NCBI GenBank assembly: GCA_011634665.1
Contig: WAEK01000003.1
Coordinates: forward strand, 3,173,501 to 3,237,500
Source: Mortierella sp. BCC40632
Lineage: Eukaryota; Mortierellomycota; Mortierellomycetes; Mortierellales; Mortierellaceae
DNA length: 64,000 bases
Direction: 5' to 3'
Shown: piece by piece, positions 1 through 10,051 of the stretch
Layout of the letters: each line of letters begins with the position of its first letter
Numbering within the stretch: position 1 is the first letter of the stretch
Made by a program: the position numbers and the translations under genes
Notes under the pieces: model-generated
Database searches by the model: none
What the model saw: only the letters and a program-made list of their open reading frames with translations
What the model was told of the DNA's origin: nothing

Positions 1-838
1 TCTAGTCCACTCAACCTAGTCAAACTATCTGGTGAGCTATTCGATATCGTGATGGCATTGACTAAACGTGCAAAGGAAGCGGTTCCCAAGACAATGTCGA
101 TGCTCCATTCATTGAAATCACCAAAGGGCGAAATAGAAGTTGCAGAGGATGTAGATGATGCAGTGGAGCTTCATGTGAGCCTTACCCGACCTCTATACCT
201 CCAGGAACTGCACCTTGGACGGTTCACCTCAGACGTCAAAGAAGCGTTCAAGGGCAAGCGCAGGTACTTATCAAAATTTGCAAAAAAAGAAAAAGAGTCG
301 CTGAGTCGTTTTGAAAAGAGTCTTTGGAACTGACACTTCTAGCGACGCACTTCATAGGTTTAATATGTCCTTCTCAGGGATTCAAAGTTTTGCAAATGAA
401 GAAAATACGCGCTCGTTCCTGAGCCTCCGAGTAGGATCGGGCCATGCCGAGGTAATGCTCACAGAAGCAGGGATTTTTTCCTTAAAAAAAGATATAGAAA
501 AAAAAAAAAGCCTTTCATAATCACATAATCTCAGTATCACCGAAGAAGGGCACCGCCTAACAGAGAAGCGTATGAATACTCTTTAGATCGAGAACCTTTT
601 GGCCGAGATGGACTCGATCGTAGAGCGATATTCTCAGCCCAAATTTTACGATGACCCTCAATTTCATGCGAGCTTTGCCTGGGCTTTGGGTGGTGACACC
701 CTAGACGAATCTATAGTGAAAACATTGGACGACCTCGATAGTGCACTGTTGCAAGACCTACGACGTTGTTCAATCATGGTCCGTCGAGTTTCTTGGAAGA
801 CAGGTCCAACCTTTGGCTCTGTCGAGCTGGGTCAATAA
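1..838 (+). CDS. USB1: U6 snRNA 3'-5' phosphodiesterase USB1 (5' end outside window)
   Basis: USB1/Mpn1 is a 2H-family phosphodiesterase that trims the oligo(U) tail of U6 snRNA in the nucleus. Proposed exons are <1-263, 358-451 and 587-838. Joined, they give a protein tail that follows human USB1 with almost no gaps. Both catalytic HxS motifs are visible: HVSLTRPLYL in the first exon and FHASFAWALGG in the last. Between them lie NEENTRSFLSL and SGHAE, followed by the FYDDPQFH segment. The C-terminus ends near VRRVSWKTG, as in the family. The frame is open from base 1, so the gene continues upstream and the N-terminal part is missing. Both introns have GT...AG ends, and the exon 2/3 junction restores the family spacing exactly. 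NPL4 starts 254 bp downstream on the same strand. Confidence 0.88.
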
Positions 839-1092
839 AGCAGTCACGTTCGTGGTGTCCATATTACGTGGACCCGTGATGGAAACGAATGCATTGCACT
901 CTTCTTTGTTCTACTCCCTCCCATCCTAAGTTGTAACCCGGCATCGACCAAGACTTGGCTTCAAAATGGTAAGGCCTTTCATGAAAGAATACTGACTTTC
1001 AAGTTTAGCAAGACCAATGTCATCAGCTGTTTCATTGCCTTCGATGTTCATTGTTCAAAAAGGGCCCATGCTCACTCTGACTGCCGTTCTCT

Positions 1093-3608
1093 ATGAAGCT
1101 TGTTCGCGTGCGAAGCAAAGAGGGCACCCATCGCATTGAGGTGAACCCTACTGATGATTTCCTCGTTCTAAGAAATAAGGTACGCATATATTCCTGAAGC
1201 AAAGGGAGGGTGTCTTTTCGGCCAACTGTTTCTGCTCAACCAGTGGACAAAGTATAGTAGAACTCGATCCTTACTCTCGATCTATCCTATACACCACTGC
1301 TATTATAGATTGCTCAACAGCTCAAAATCTCTGATCCCTCCACCATCACCGTCAGCGACCAGCCAGTTGCAGGAGCTACCCCGATCGACAACCTCTCTGG
1401 AAAGACATTAACAGAAATTGGCGTGAAGTATGCTCGACCTCCTTGGCGTGATTGCCGCAGCAGCAAACCTTCCAGAATGTTTTGAATCGGTGGCAAACCG
1501 ACTTTTTTTTTTTATTCTTTTTGTTTGTCTCTTACTAATCAGCCTTCATGTTTTCTGTATCATTGAAGGCACGGTGATCTCCTTTACATCAATTTCCAGG
1601 AAGCGGCACCCCAGGAAACCCCTATTGCGCGACCAAACAAGGTGGTGCAGGATCAAGTTGACGATATCTTGGATACTCAAAATGGGCTTATCAAGAGGGA
1701 AAAGGATCCCAAATTGTAATTCTTGATGAATTTGATGGCTTTTTTTGCTTTTCTTTTTTCTTCTTCTTTTTCTAGTCACCTTGAGGAGACGTGACGAATG
1801 AATTGACGCCCATTCTTTTTCTCCTTCATTTCGTATAGCTGCAAGCATGCCTCCAACGGAATGTGCGACTACTGTATGCCTCTCGAACCATTCGATCCTG
1901 CATACCTGGAGGAACACAAAATCAAGAGCATGTCATTCCACTCGTACTTGCGCAAGCTAGGTGCGCATGAAAAAAAGCCAGGCACGTCATACGTGACTCT
2001 GCCCTCATTAGAGGAACCATCTTTCAAGGTCAAGACCAATTGTTCTTCAGGTCATCCACCATGGCCCGCTAGTATCTGTACCAAATGTCAGCCCAGTGCC
2101 ATCACCTTGCAGAGACAGGTATGCATCACTTTTTTTTTACCACAGTGATCGAGACAGGATCGGAGTATTGCTGAGCGTCATATCTAATTCTTTCGTAACT
2201 CTTCTCATACAGACATTCCGGGTAGTAGATCACGTCGAATTCTCCAGTGCGTCTATTATCGACAACTTTATTGGCTACTGGCGTTCTACAGGACTTCAGC
2301 GCTTTGGATACATGTATGGACATTATGAACCCTATCCCGAAGTTCCTCTCGGGATCAAGGCTGTCGTAGAAGCTATTTACGAGCCTCCACAGGAGGGCGA
2401 TAGCGAGGGTTTGAAACTAGAAGATCCGATCGAAGGAGAAAAGCGAGCGGATGAAATGGCTGCAGCCTGTGGATTGCAACGAGTGGGTATGATTTACACG
2501 GACCTGACGGATGACGGTTCAGGGAAGGGAACGGTTCTTTGCAAACGACATATCGATTCTTATTTTTTCTCGTCCCAAGAATGTCAATTTGCGGCGGTGA
2601 TGCAGAAGCGATACCCCAATGCTACCAAATACTCGTCTACAGGCACTTTTGGATCCAAGTTTGTGACCTGTGTTATTGGTGGAAATGAAGAGGGAAACAT
2701 TGACGTGTCTTCGTATCAAGTCTCGAATACATGTGTTGGAATGGTGGACGCCGACATTGTAGAGCCAAGTGTTGAGCCAGGAATCATGCGTGTAAGGGAG
2801 CCAACGTCGGAGCGATACATCCCGGATGTGTTTTTCAAATACAAGAATGAGTACAATCTGATCGTCCAAAAAGACGCAAAACCCTCCTTCCCCGTTGAGT
2901 ATCTTTTGGTTAATGTAAGTTTTGACTTAAAGAAAAAGAGAAAGTCCCCTCGCCAATGAACTTTCCTGTAGACTGACGACGATACTGACGCACAACATTG
3001 ATCCGCTGATCCATCGATCCACCGCTACTTCTAGGTAACCCACGGTTTCCCTCTCAAGGCAGCACCATTGTTTACTTCACCAAAGTCTTTCTCAATTGAG
3101 AACAGGACGGGCGCGTTTAGTCAGGATGAAGGAACGTTGCACAGGTATCTTGATTCTGGACGACTAGTTGAACTTGCCTCGGACTTTCACTTCTTACTGT
3201 TTGTGCGCAGTATGAGTATCTTGAATGACAATGTAAGGGATCTTAATTGATGATTGATGCGACTGTGCAGTCTCATGGTGCCTTGTTTATTAACCAGAGA
3301 TCAATCTAACCTCTTTGACTGATTGTGATTAAATATAGGAGGAAATGTCACTCTTGGTCCGTATTGCACTTAAGCACAGTGAGGAGGATGCCAACACTTT
3401 GACCCATACGGCAGGATGGCAGACATTGATGACGATATTGAGAGAGACAGCTGGATCATCTAGAGGACATGGTTCATCATCATCGGGTGGCGGTGCAGGA
3501 TCGTCCGGAGGTAGCTCAGGGTCGACCGCACGGACATGTCGCCACTGCACGTTCACGAACACACACGGAGGTGAAAACTGTGAGATGTGTGGCCTGCCAA
3601 TTGGTTAA
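1093..3608 (+). CDS. NPL4: Nuclear protein localization protein 4 (Npl4), Cdc48/p97 adaptor
   Basis: Npl4 pairs with Ufd1 to bring polyubiquitinated substrates to the Cdc48/p97 ATPase in ERAD and chromatin extraction. Seven exons: 1093-1179, 1309-1427, 1569-1715, 1839-2118, 2213-2914, 3035-3232 and 3339-3608, giving about 600 aa (human about 608). Order of parts: an N-terminal ubiquitin-like domain starting [11 protein letters not shown], a zinc-binding segment ([12 protein letters not shown]), the conserved SFHSYLRKL and [12 protein letters not shown] stretches, the MPN-like core after VVDHVEF, a Gly/Ser-rich linker, and a C-terminal NZF finger (CRHC...CEMC, Cys near residues 578, 581, 592, 595). 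Yeast Npl4 lacks this finger and animal NPLOC4 has it. All junctions keep frame with GT...AG ends. The start ATG gives the family N-terminus directly. Confidence 0.95.
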
Positions 3609-3804
3609 AATGATTACTGTCCAAGTCGACAAAAAAAGCGTTCTTTTTTTTGCCTCTCTCTCTCTGTTTCTTTCTTCCCTTTTTTTTCTTGTCCCTTTTA
3701 TTTTTGGTTGGATCATGGAAATGTTTTTAAATGTAACCCTCCCAACCTCATTGCTTCCATTTTCCCCTCTCTCTGATTGGATTTTGTTGTCAATCCCATT
3801 CATG

Positions 3805-3810
3805 AATAAA
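3805..3810 (+). terminator. Candidate poly(A) signal of NPL4
   Basis: An AATAAA lies about 200 bp after the NPL4 stop codon and 10 bp before a long genomic A tract. A signal here is plausible, but the A tract makes transcript ends hard to map by oligo(dT) methods. Confidence 0.4.
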
Positions 3811-3819
3811 GAAGCGGAC

Positions 3820-3824
3820 AAAAA

Positions 3825-3892
<68 letters not shown>
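3820..3892 (+). repeat. Poly(A) tract, about 73 bp
   Basis: Nearly pure A, interrupted by a single G, between NPL4 and the convergent transporter gene. Reading frames here encode only runs of lysine or phenylalanine. Confidence 0.95.
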
Positions 3893-3894
<2 letters not shown>

Positions 3895-4106
3895 GAAGAG
3901 CTACCCAGTTCTGTGAACTATTGTGGAGAATGATCTTTTTACTTGTTCTGGTTATAGAAGTAAGAGAGAGAGAGGGAAAGAGATGCAATGGACACTGGAC
4001 CCCTGAGCAATTAGATGGTAATTTACATAGAGTAGGAACGAAATCGATGTGTGGTCAGACTACTCGAACGTTGTTGCCGTTGAGGCCGTAATCATTGTTT
4101 TCCTGT

Positions 4107-5866
4107 TTAGTGAGCAGGTCGCGTGGCTGGAGTGTCTTCTGTCGACTCGCCAACCGAGCCCTCGGTTTCGGTCAACATCAGAGGTGCCTTTCGGATGGAA
4201 GAATCCGTTTCGGGCGTACTGTGAACAAGCTGTGCGTCTTGTGTACGGATTGGTTCATTCATCATTTCAGTTTCCTCATCGGTCGAACCTCCGAATCGAC
4301 TGGCCAAGTAAAAGCAAGCGGCACCAATCATTCCACCCAAGAAACCGATACCATCGTTCTTGAAGCCAACCAGCATTCCTGCTGTGGTGATCATGATGAT
4401 AAAGTTGGCATGACGTTTCTGGTCATCTTGAACACCATCATTCAATGATCGAGCCACAGCACCGAGTTCAATACCCGAGACAAAGAGCATGACACCAAGG
4501 ATCGCCGTAGGGAAGCATTGAATCAAACCTGAGAGCGAGGAACCGAAAAAGAGACCGAAAAAGATCTTGAGTGAACCCAAGATAATAATCGAGACTTCGG
4601 AACGAGCACCGAATCGGTATTGAGCAGCCAAACCTCCTGACCCATGGCAAAAGGGAATCGATCCAAAGAAGCACCCGATCAGGTTCATAGCACCAATAGA
4701 GAGAGAAATTGTAGGTGTACTAGCAGGGCGTTCAGGGAATAGGTCTTGGGAAAGGGCTGCAAGAGCGATGACCGAGCTAGAGAAGGACGAGAGATAGAGA
4801 TAGAGTAGAAATAGAGAGGGGGGGGGGGTAAATGAATGGATTAGGATTTTTCGGCCGAGATGAAGAGGAAATGCTGAACAAAAACTGAAAAAATCCCTAC
4901 TTGAGAGCCGTCAGCGGGATCTGGCCAAGACCAGCAGACAAGAATCCATGTTTAAACTGCTCGGGAGTTGGGACAACGACCGAGACCGTGTAAACGCCAA
5001 TCTTTGGATAAACTGCCTTGGCGGGTGGGTTTGTATAAAGCTTGACAAAGGCAATGATGAGTCCAATGACAAACAGGATAATGGCGGTCGGAATCCGTTT
5101 CGCACGGTAATAAAAGATAAAAACAATCAAGAACGCCACGACGGCCCATTCGTAATTATTGGCCCAATCCCAACCCTCGCCTCCAAAAGTTTGAGCTTGT
5201 TTGACTAGGTCAGCAGCCTTGCCTGCAAAGGAAATGGCCGTGCCGAGTTGGATACCACGGATGACGGACATAGGGGTGTATTTCTGAACAAGGTAGATGG
5301 TTCGGGTCAAGCCCAAGACCATGATAACGATTGAGACACTCATTCCTGCACCCATCACAGAACCCATATCCATCTTGTTCAACAATGCGATAGCGGCGAT
5401 AGCTAAAGTGAATTTAAGGCACGGGTAAAGAAAAAAAAATTTTTTTCTCAGGGTCAGTGGTTTGGATGGCGACAGTTTACGTGAGCTGTGAGAGCATTAG
5501 GCTGCGCCATGAGAAAAAAAAATAAAATAAAATAAAAAAGGGAATAGAGGGAGGAAAGTGTAGCTTACACTTCATCGGCTGGACACACATGGGGATACGG
5601 AAGATGATGCCAGTAACAATGTTCCAGACTCCTCCAAAAATCAAACTGGCCGTCAAGTCCACTTGTCCTGTCACAGCCAAGGACAAGAGAATTGGTAAAA
5701 GTGTACCCAAATCTCCGAGCGAACCGCTCAACTCGCCCAAACGGAACCCTGCCTTAAAAGAGGTGAGGCGATCCCGGACATTCTCACGGACGATTGCACC
5801 ATAATCTTTGGGGGTGCCCTGGCTGGCACTGCTAGGATCTTGAGTTGTGGGAAGAACTTCAGACAT
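4107..5866 (-). CDS. MOT1: MOT1-family molybdate transporter (membrane protein)
   Basis: Proposed exons in transcript order: 5866-5569, 5402-4901 and 4776-4107, giving about 489 aa. The protein resembles plant MOT1 (SULTR5-type) molybdate transporters, which import MoO4 for molybdenum cofactor enzymes. Diagnostic segments are GELSGSLGDLGTLLP near the N-terminus, RIPMCVQPMKS across the first junction, and in the last exon LFPERPAS, SIGAMNLIGCFFG and PFCHGSGGLAAQYRFGARS. Around ten hydrophobic segments are spread through the protein. The tail is hydrophilic. The first junction splits the Ser codon after QPMK and skips an A/T-rich stretch at 5403-5568 that contains stops. The symbol follows plant usage; it is not the yeast Mot1 ATPase. 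Sulfate transport cannot be excluded from sequence alone. Confidence 0.87.
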
Positions 5867-5950
5867 GATAATCGGTTCCTTATTGTCCTTGACTATTCCA
5901 GTTCTGGCAGACTATGTGGGTAGTCTTTTTTGGTCAAGCAAGGAATAGTG

Positions 5951-6003
<53 letters not shown>

Positions 6004-7700
6004 AAAGAAAGAAGCAAGAGGCTGATGGAGAGATACTCGCAGAGGTGATAGGAGTTGTGCAGACACAGGACAAAGAAAAGAGAGCGAAGAAAAAAAAAGG
6101 GGGGGGAAGATGAAAAAACGGCCAACCCAGGGGATGCTTTTTATACTTGAGAAGAGTGCACTGGCGGACAGAGGAGTATCTGTTCTTGAGTCTATATCTG
6201 TTGGTTGGTGAGTAAGATTCGATCCGCAGACAAAAGGCTAGTGCAATAGGCACAGGGAGCAAAGCATAACGCACGCACAAAAGTGACATCCATAATAATG
6301 GGCGTCAGGGACAAAGGAACTACTCGAACTGTGTTCCCATGTCGTCCTTTCAAGACCTGGCTGAGAATGGAAATCATCATGGTGCGGGTAAACTGCAATC
6401 TTTCTCTCCAGGACGCTGCCAATATCACTGCCTCACGGTGCCCGCCGAAGGGAGCCTTGGGTAAGCTCAGTAGGGTCGGCAGAATGGTTCACAAACGAGA
6501 TTGTCTCCGAGAACCTCTTTCTCAGTTGATGTAGGGGGAGCTTTCGAGCCTCTACCTCTAGCACTCGGTCTTGCTCCACTCCTCCCTTCCCAGCTCCTGC
6601 TTTTTTCGGACGGAGCAGCAAAAAAAAAGATACACTTTCCAAAAAGCAAAGTGCCTTGCAGATGCCAACATGACAATCCTGGATACACTTGGGTCATCTG
6701 GACAAAAGAGATGAAAACGATGAAGGCCACTCTCTTGCTCCACGAACCTTTTCAATCTTTTTGCGGGGGGGAGAGAGGACCTTTTGCCAATTCTGGTGTT
6801 TGTCCATATTCGTGCCCTTCCGATTGGCTCGTGATTCAGAGGTGGGGATCATGGCGTGTGGTGCAGCCCGCACGAGGAGGTCCGCCCTGCACTTGGATGC
6901 ACGCCAACAAAAAAAAAAAGTGGGTCTGCCTGGCCATTTGTCCTGGGGCACTTTTCGGCCGGGGTACGTCTTCCCGCTGTGGGGAAACAAAAGCTAAGCA
7001 TCAACAAAGAACCTTTTGGGACGAGAGATACAAAGATTACTTGGAATAGCGTTGTTTGTTGTTGACACAATCTCTCTTGACGATGGATTTCGGAAAATCT
7101 GCTTCTCTTTGTTGGATTGAGTGATAGAAAAAGGAGTTCCAATACTTGTCATGCCGTGAGAGAGATACACATGGGCTTGGAAAATAGAGATGCTAAACAA
7201 ACAGGACAAACAACAAGAGCTCTACAACCATCGCCTATTTCGCAACATGGGCCGAGATTGAAGAAAGGCGGTCTTTTTACGTTTAGATCGAAAATCCATA
7301 CAATACCATTCATTTCTCCAGGAACGGTGAAGAAAAAAAAAAAAATGCACGATGCATCTGCCGTTCTAGGAGGCACATAAAACTTTGGGTCTAGCTCAGC
7401 TGGGGACAATACTTTCATAAGATTACAGACCTATGCATGGGTTTAGGATATGGTTATTCAGACAGCATTTCCTTTTGGTATCAACGGGACCTAATTTGTA
7501 GATGTCTCTCGATTTTTTAACGCGCTTGATACTTTCTAGAAGCGTAGTTTCGTCCCTAGATCTGAAACGGGGGATGATTGATACACTGACACATTGACTC
7601 GAACACTAATGCCCCCCAAAGCTTTCTCTCTTAAACCCTCTATGACCCGTCTTATATGCTCTAAATGCAGTAGAATCCCTAGAATTGCATCATCCGGACC
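5867..7700. other. Intergenic region without recognised gene
   Basis: About 1.8 kb upstream of the transporter gene. It contains a (GA)n tract and short A and G runs. Overlapping open frames exist on both strands at 6.3-7.4 kb, but none has recognisable motifs or clean splice structure. It probably includes the transporter promoter. Confidence 0.5.
5956..6001. repeat. (GA)n microsatellite
   Basis: About 23 GA units, roughly 90 bp upstream of the transporter start codon, so inside its promoter or 5' leader. Confidence 0.95.
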
Positions 7701-7955
7701 ATGTCCATCCACCATCATGTCCATGGTTCTGATGCAACATTACACTGTCCTGATCATCCCAAAGTACCATTGATTGTGATTCTGATGATTTTTTTGATGT
7801 TTTTTTTTTTATTGTTCGCCATCACATGTCATGCGTTGAAAAGATCCTTGCTACAAGAGAGTCCCGAAGTAACGCCAATGATACATAGCCGAGAGCTGAG
7901 AAGCCGATACAAGAGTGCGAACAAGAGTGGTGAAGTGTCGAAAAAGGTGGTTTAG
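7701..7955 (+). CDS. Possible small single-pass membrane protein (84 aa)
   Basis: Not recognised. The frame starts at an ATG with a His-rich beginning (MSIHHHVHG), then CPDHPK, one strongly hydrophobic segment of about 22 residues (around residues 25-46) and a basic Ser-rich tail. Such a layout could be a small tail- or signal-anchored protein. The stop is only 7 bp from the stop of convergent RPS20, so the transcripts would overlap. There is no homology evidence and the frame may be chance; the opposite strand at 7536-7724 is also open. Confidence 0.25.
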   Translation: MSIHHHVHGSDATLHCPDHPKVPLIVILMIFLMFFFLLFAITCHALKRSLLQESPEVTPMIHSRELRSRYKSANKSGEVSKKVV

Positions 7956-7962
7956 AAGACAC

Positions 7963-8328
7963 TTAGAGGGCAAGGGTGACCTCGCACTCGACACCGGACT
8001 CAAGGTTGATCGAGGTGAGCTGCTTGACGATCTCGGCGGGCGAGTGCAAGTCGATCAAACGCTTGTGGATCTTCATCTCATAGCGATCCCAGGTCTTGGA
8101 ACCCTCACCGCAAGGGGACTTGCGGGTGGTGATGCGGAGAATCTTGGTGGGGAGACGGACGGGTCCCTTGACACGGAGGTTCTTGTCCTTGGCACGCTGG
8201 ATGAGATCCGAGCAGACCTTCTCGAGGTTCTTGACGTTGCGGGAGGTCAAGGTGATGCGGATGCGGTGGACGGGAGACTCAACCTGCTCCTCAACACCGG
8301 GCTTGGCAGACTTCTGGATGGCGGACAT
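7963..8328 (-). CDS. RPS20: 40S ribosomal protein S20 (uS10)
   Basis: Single-exon gene of 121 aa (human RPS20 is 119). It is a small-subunit protein on the 40S head. Recognisable parts are [19 protein letters not shown], the loop [37 protein letters not shown], and [12 protein letters not shown] near the end. Only the first dozen residues diverge, as is usual for this protein. The first ATG of the frame is used. Strong preference for G/C-ending codons separates it from its neighbours and fits high expression. Confidence 0.98.
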   Translation of the reverse strand: MSAIQKSAKPGVEEQVESPVHRIRITLTSRNVKNLEKVCSDLIQRAKDKNLRVKGPVRLPTKILRITTRKSPCGEGSKTWDRYEMKIHKRLIDLHSPAEIVKQLTSINLESGVECEVTLAL

Positions 8329-8705
8329 GATGAATAAATTTGTCGACTGAGTGAATCCTAAGATTACAGAGTGAACGTTGGAGAATGGAGGAAGAGGCCA
8401 GTCTGGCTGCAGAGGACCATCTTCTTTTATTCCCTGCCCCTTGTTCAGCCACAGACGGGCATGTTTGGATGGATGAAAATTTTCTGGATTGGAAAAGGCT
8501 TAAATCCGATCCATCGATGTCAACATAGCTTATTTCCAACCTAGTAGCTGTGGCCCTGCGGATGTCTCTTGAATATCTTTGGCGGCGATGATCTTTTGTC
8601 ACCTATTATTCATACCTGTAAAAGGCCTTGTGTAGCGGTGCCTCGTTATACAAAGTGGCAGGCTTCCCTTATCTCAGAACAAAACAAACAGATAGCTTTT
8701 TGGTT
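8329..8705. other. RPS20 upstream region / ETFRF1 3' flank
   Basis: 377 bp between RPS20 and ETFRF1, both on the minus strand. It should hold the RPS20 promoter and the ETFRF1 3' UTR. No TATA box or ribosomal-protein element could be assigned with confidence. Confidence 0.4.
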
Positions 8706-9555
8706 TTATTGCTTTGGATTCGGTGCACCATCCCAATGTTGAGCTTCAAGCTTTGCTTGAAGATCTTCTGTATGCTCCTCATAGTATCTTTTCTTCATTG
8801 CTCTATACTTGTTGATATGATACATTGCCTCAATTTCTAAAAGCGTCGTGAGGGTGATTTGGCCATTCCAGGGTGTTGGAGAGAGGAAGAGGAAAAAGAA
8901 AGAGTGAGCACACGCGCTTGAGACCGCCAGAAAGGAAACTAGCACTTCATTTCATATTTTCCTTCTGAAAGCGTGTCATTCTTTCCTGTCTTTCCCGTCT
9001 TTTTACTTTTCTTTCTTTCTTTCTTTCCCCCCCTCCCCCATTTCTCCTAGTTTTTCTAAAATACCTTTGCATACAAAATCGCCAAGGTCAAGTCGCTTCT
9101 GAATCTCAGCTGGGTCAGTCAAATCCTTATTCTTGACAAAAGCGGCCTTTAATTTTCTATGAAAGTAATCCGCTCCTGCGGGGTATTCCTTTCCAAGGTA
9201 GAGTAGCTTTATGTATGGTCACAAGAAGGAAGAAAGGGTTAGGGCTATCCTTTTTTTTTTTTTTTTTTTTTTCTCGCTCTTGACCTTTCCTTCTCTCTTC
9301 TTCCTATCTCTTTCGCTACGTTCCTGTGCGGAAAAAGAAAAAAAGAAAAAAAAAAAAAAAATTGCGAAGCGTGAAAGAAAAGGCGGACACTGAGCGTGGT
9401 TAAAAAAAAAGTGCCGTGTGTAAAAACTCGACTCAGAAAGCTTTGTCTTTTCTTGTCAAATGAACCGTCCCCATTCACTATGAAAATGAGAATTCAAAGA
9501 AACAAGGTACCTGTTTATAGAGCGCAATGGCGCGGTACCGAGTAGGCTGGCTCAT
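8706..9555 (-). CDS. ETFRF1: Electron transfer flavoprotein regulatory factor 1 (LYRM5), LYR-motif protein
   Basis: Exons in transcript order: 9555-9511, 9206-9065 and 8836-8706, giving about 105 aa. ETFRF1/LYRM5 is a small mitochondrial LYR-family protein that acts on electron transfer flavoprotein. The first exon ends in IALYKQ, a variant (LYK) of the LYR motif. The second reads [19 protein letters not shown], very close to the human protein, and the third gives [15 protein letters not shown], matching the family C-terminal helix. The first intron (about 300 bp) carries T- and A-rich tracts that make raw reading frames misleading. Phases agree at both junctions (0 and 1). Longer in-frame starts upstream of the chosen ATG look like non-coding leader. 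Confidence 0.9.
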
Positions 9556-9782
9556 GTCGGATGAAGAAACAAGTAAATGGAAGAAAAGGACAATTGGAAA
9601 GATGTGGAGGTGAGAACCTAAGTCGGTTGCCTTAGACACGTGAGATATCCTAGCGGGCGTAATAGCCATGGGCCGAAGCCAGAAACAAAAACCTCTGGAG
9701 CTCACGCGGTTCATAACAGCCGCAAAAGCTTTAGTGTATCTGAGTGCTGGACCATCGACTCGCGATGATTTATTCCAAAAAG

Positions 9783-9833
<51 letters not shown>

Positions 9834-10051
9834 GAAAGGCTATGTATTTTGCACTGCAACGACCTCAGCCTTCATTCCAGTTTTCGCTCCAGCCTTCTAG
9901 CCCACCAGAGATTATTTGATAAGTATGAAGGAACTTTTTTTTTTCTTCCTTTCTTTTCTTCTTCATTTTAGATCATCCGTGTAGAATTGAATGTTGTTAC
10001 AAAGTCATTATCATCCGTAAAAAAGATAGATGGGCACCATCCTCCTTTTGC
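9556..10051. other. Intergenic region with A tract
   Basis: About 500 bp between ETFRF1 and the WDR48-type gene. It contains a 49-bp A run and otherwise nothing recognisable. Confidence 0.5.
9783..9831 (+). repeat. Poly(A) tract, about 49 bp
   Basis: Uninterrupted A run between two minus-strand genes. Confidence 0.95.

Larger units (their letters stand above)
3609..4106. other. Convergent intergenic region, NPL4 / molybdate transporter
   Basis: About 500 bp between two converging genes. It holds T-rich and pyrimidine-rich 3' flanking sequence and a long A tract. No coding potential beyond homopolymer-driven reading frames was seen. Confidence 0.6.

Noticed and set aside
5403..5568. A small extra exon in the molybdate transporter (near 5480-5505)
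   Set aside because: Including it introduces a stop; direct joining of 5569 to 5402 restores the family sequence QPMKS-IAA.
7391..7460. TAGCTCAGCTGGGG resembles a tRNA A box
   Set aside because: No B box or T-loop follows at the right distance, and acceptor and anticodon stems cannot be formed.
6000..7700. Overlapping frames of 60-180 codons on both strands
   Set aside because: No domains, no splice-consistent joins, and both strands are open in the same places, as expected for chance frames.
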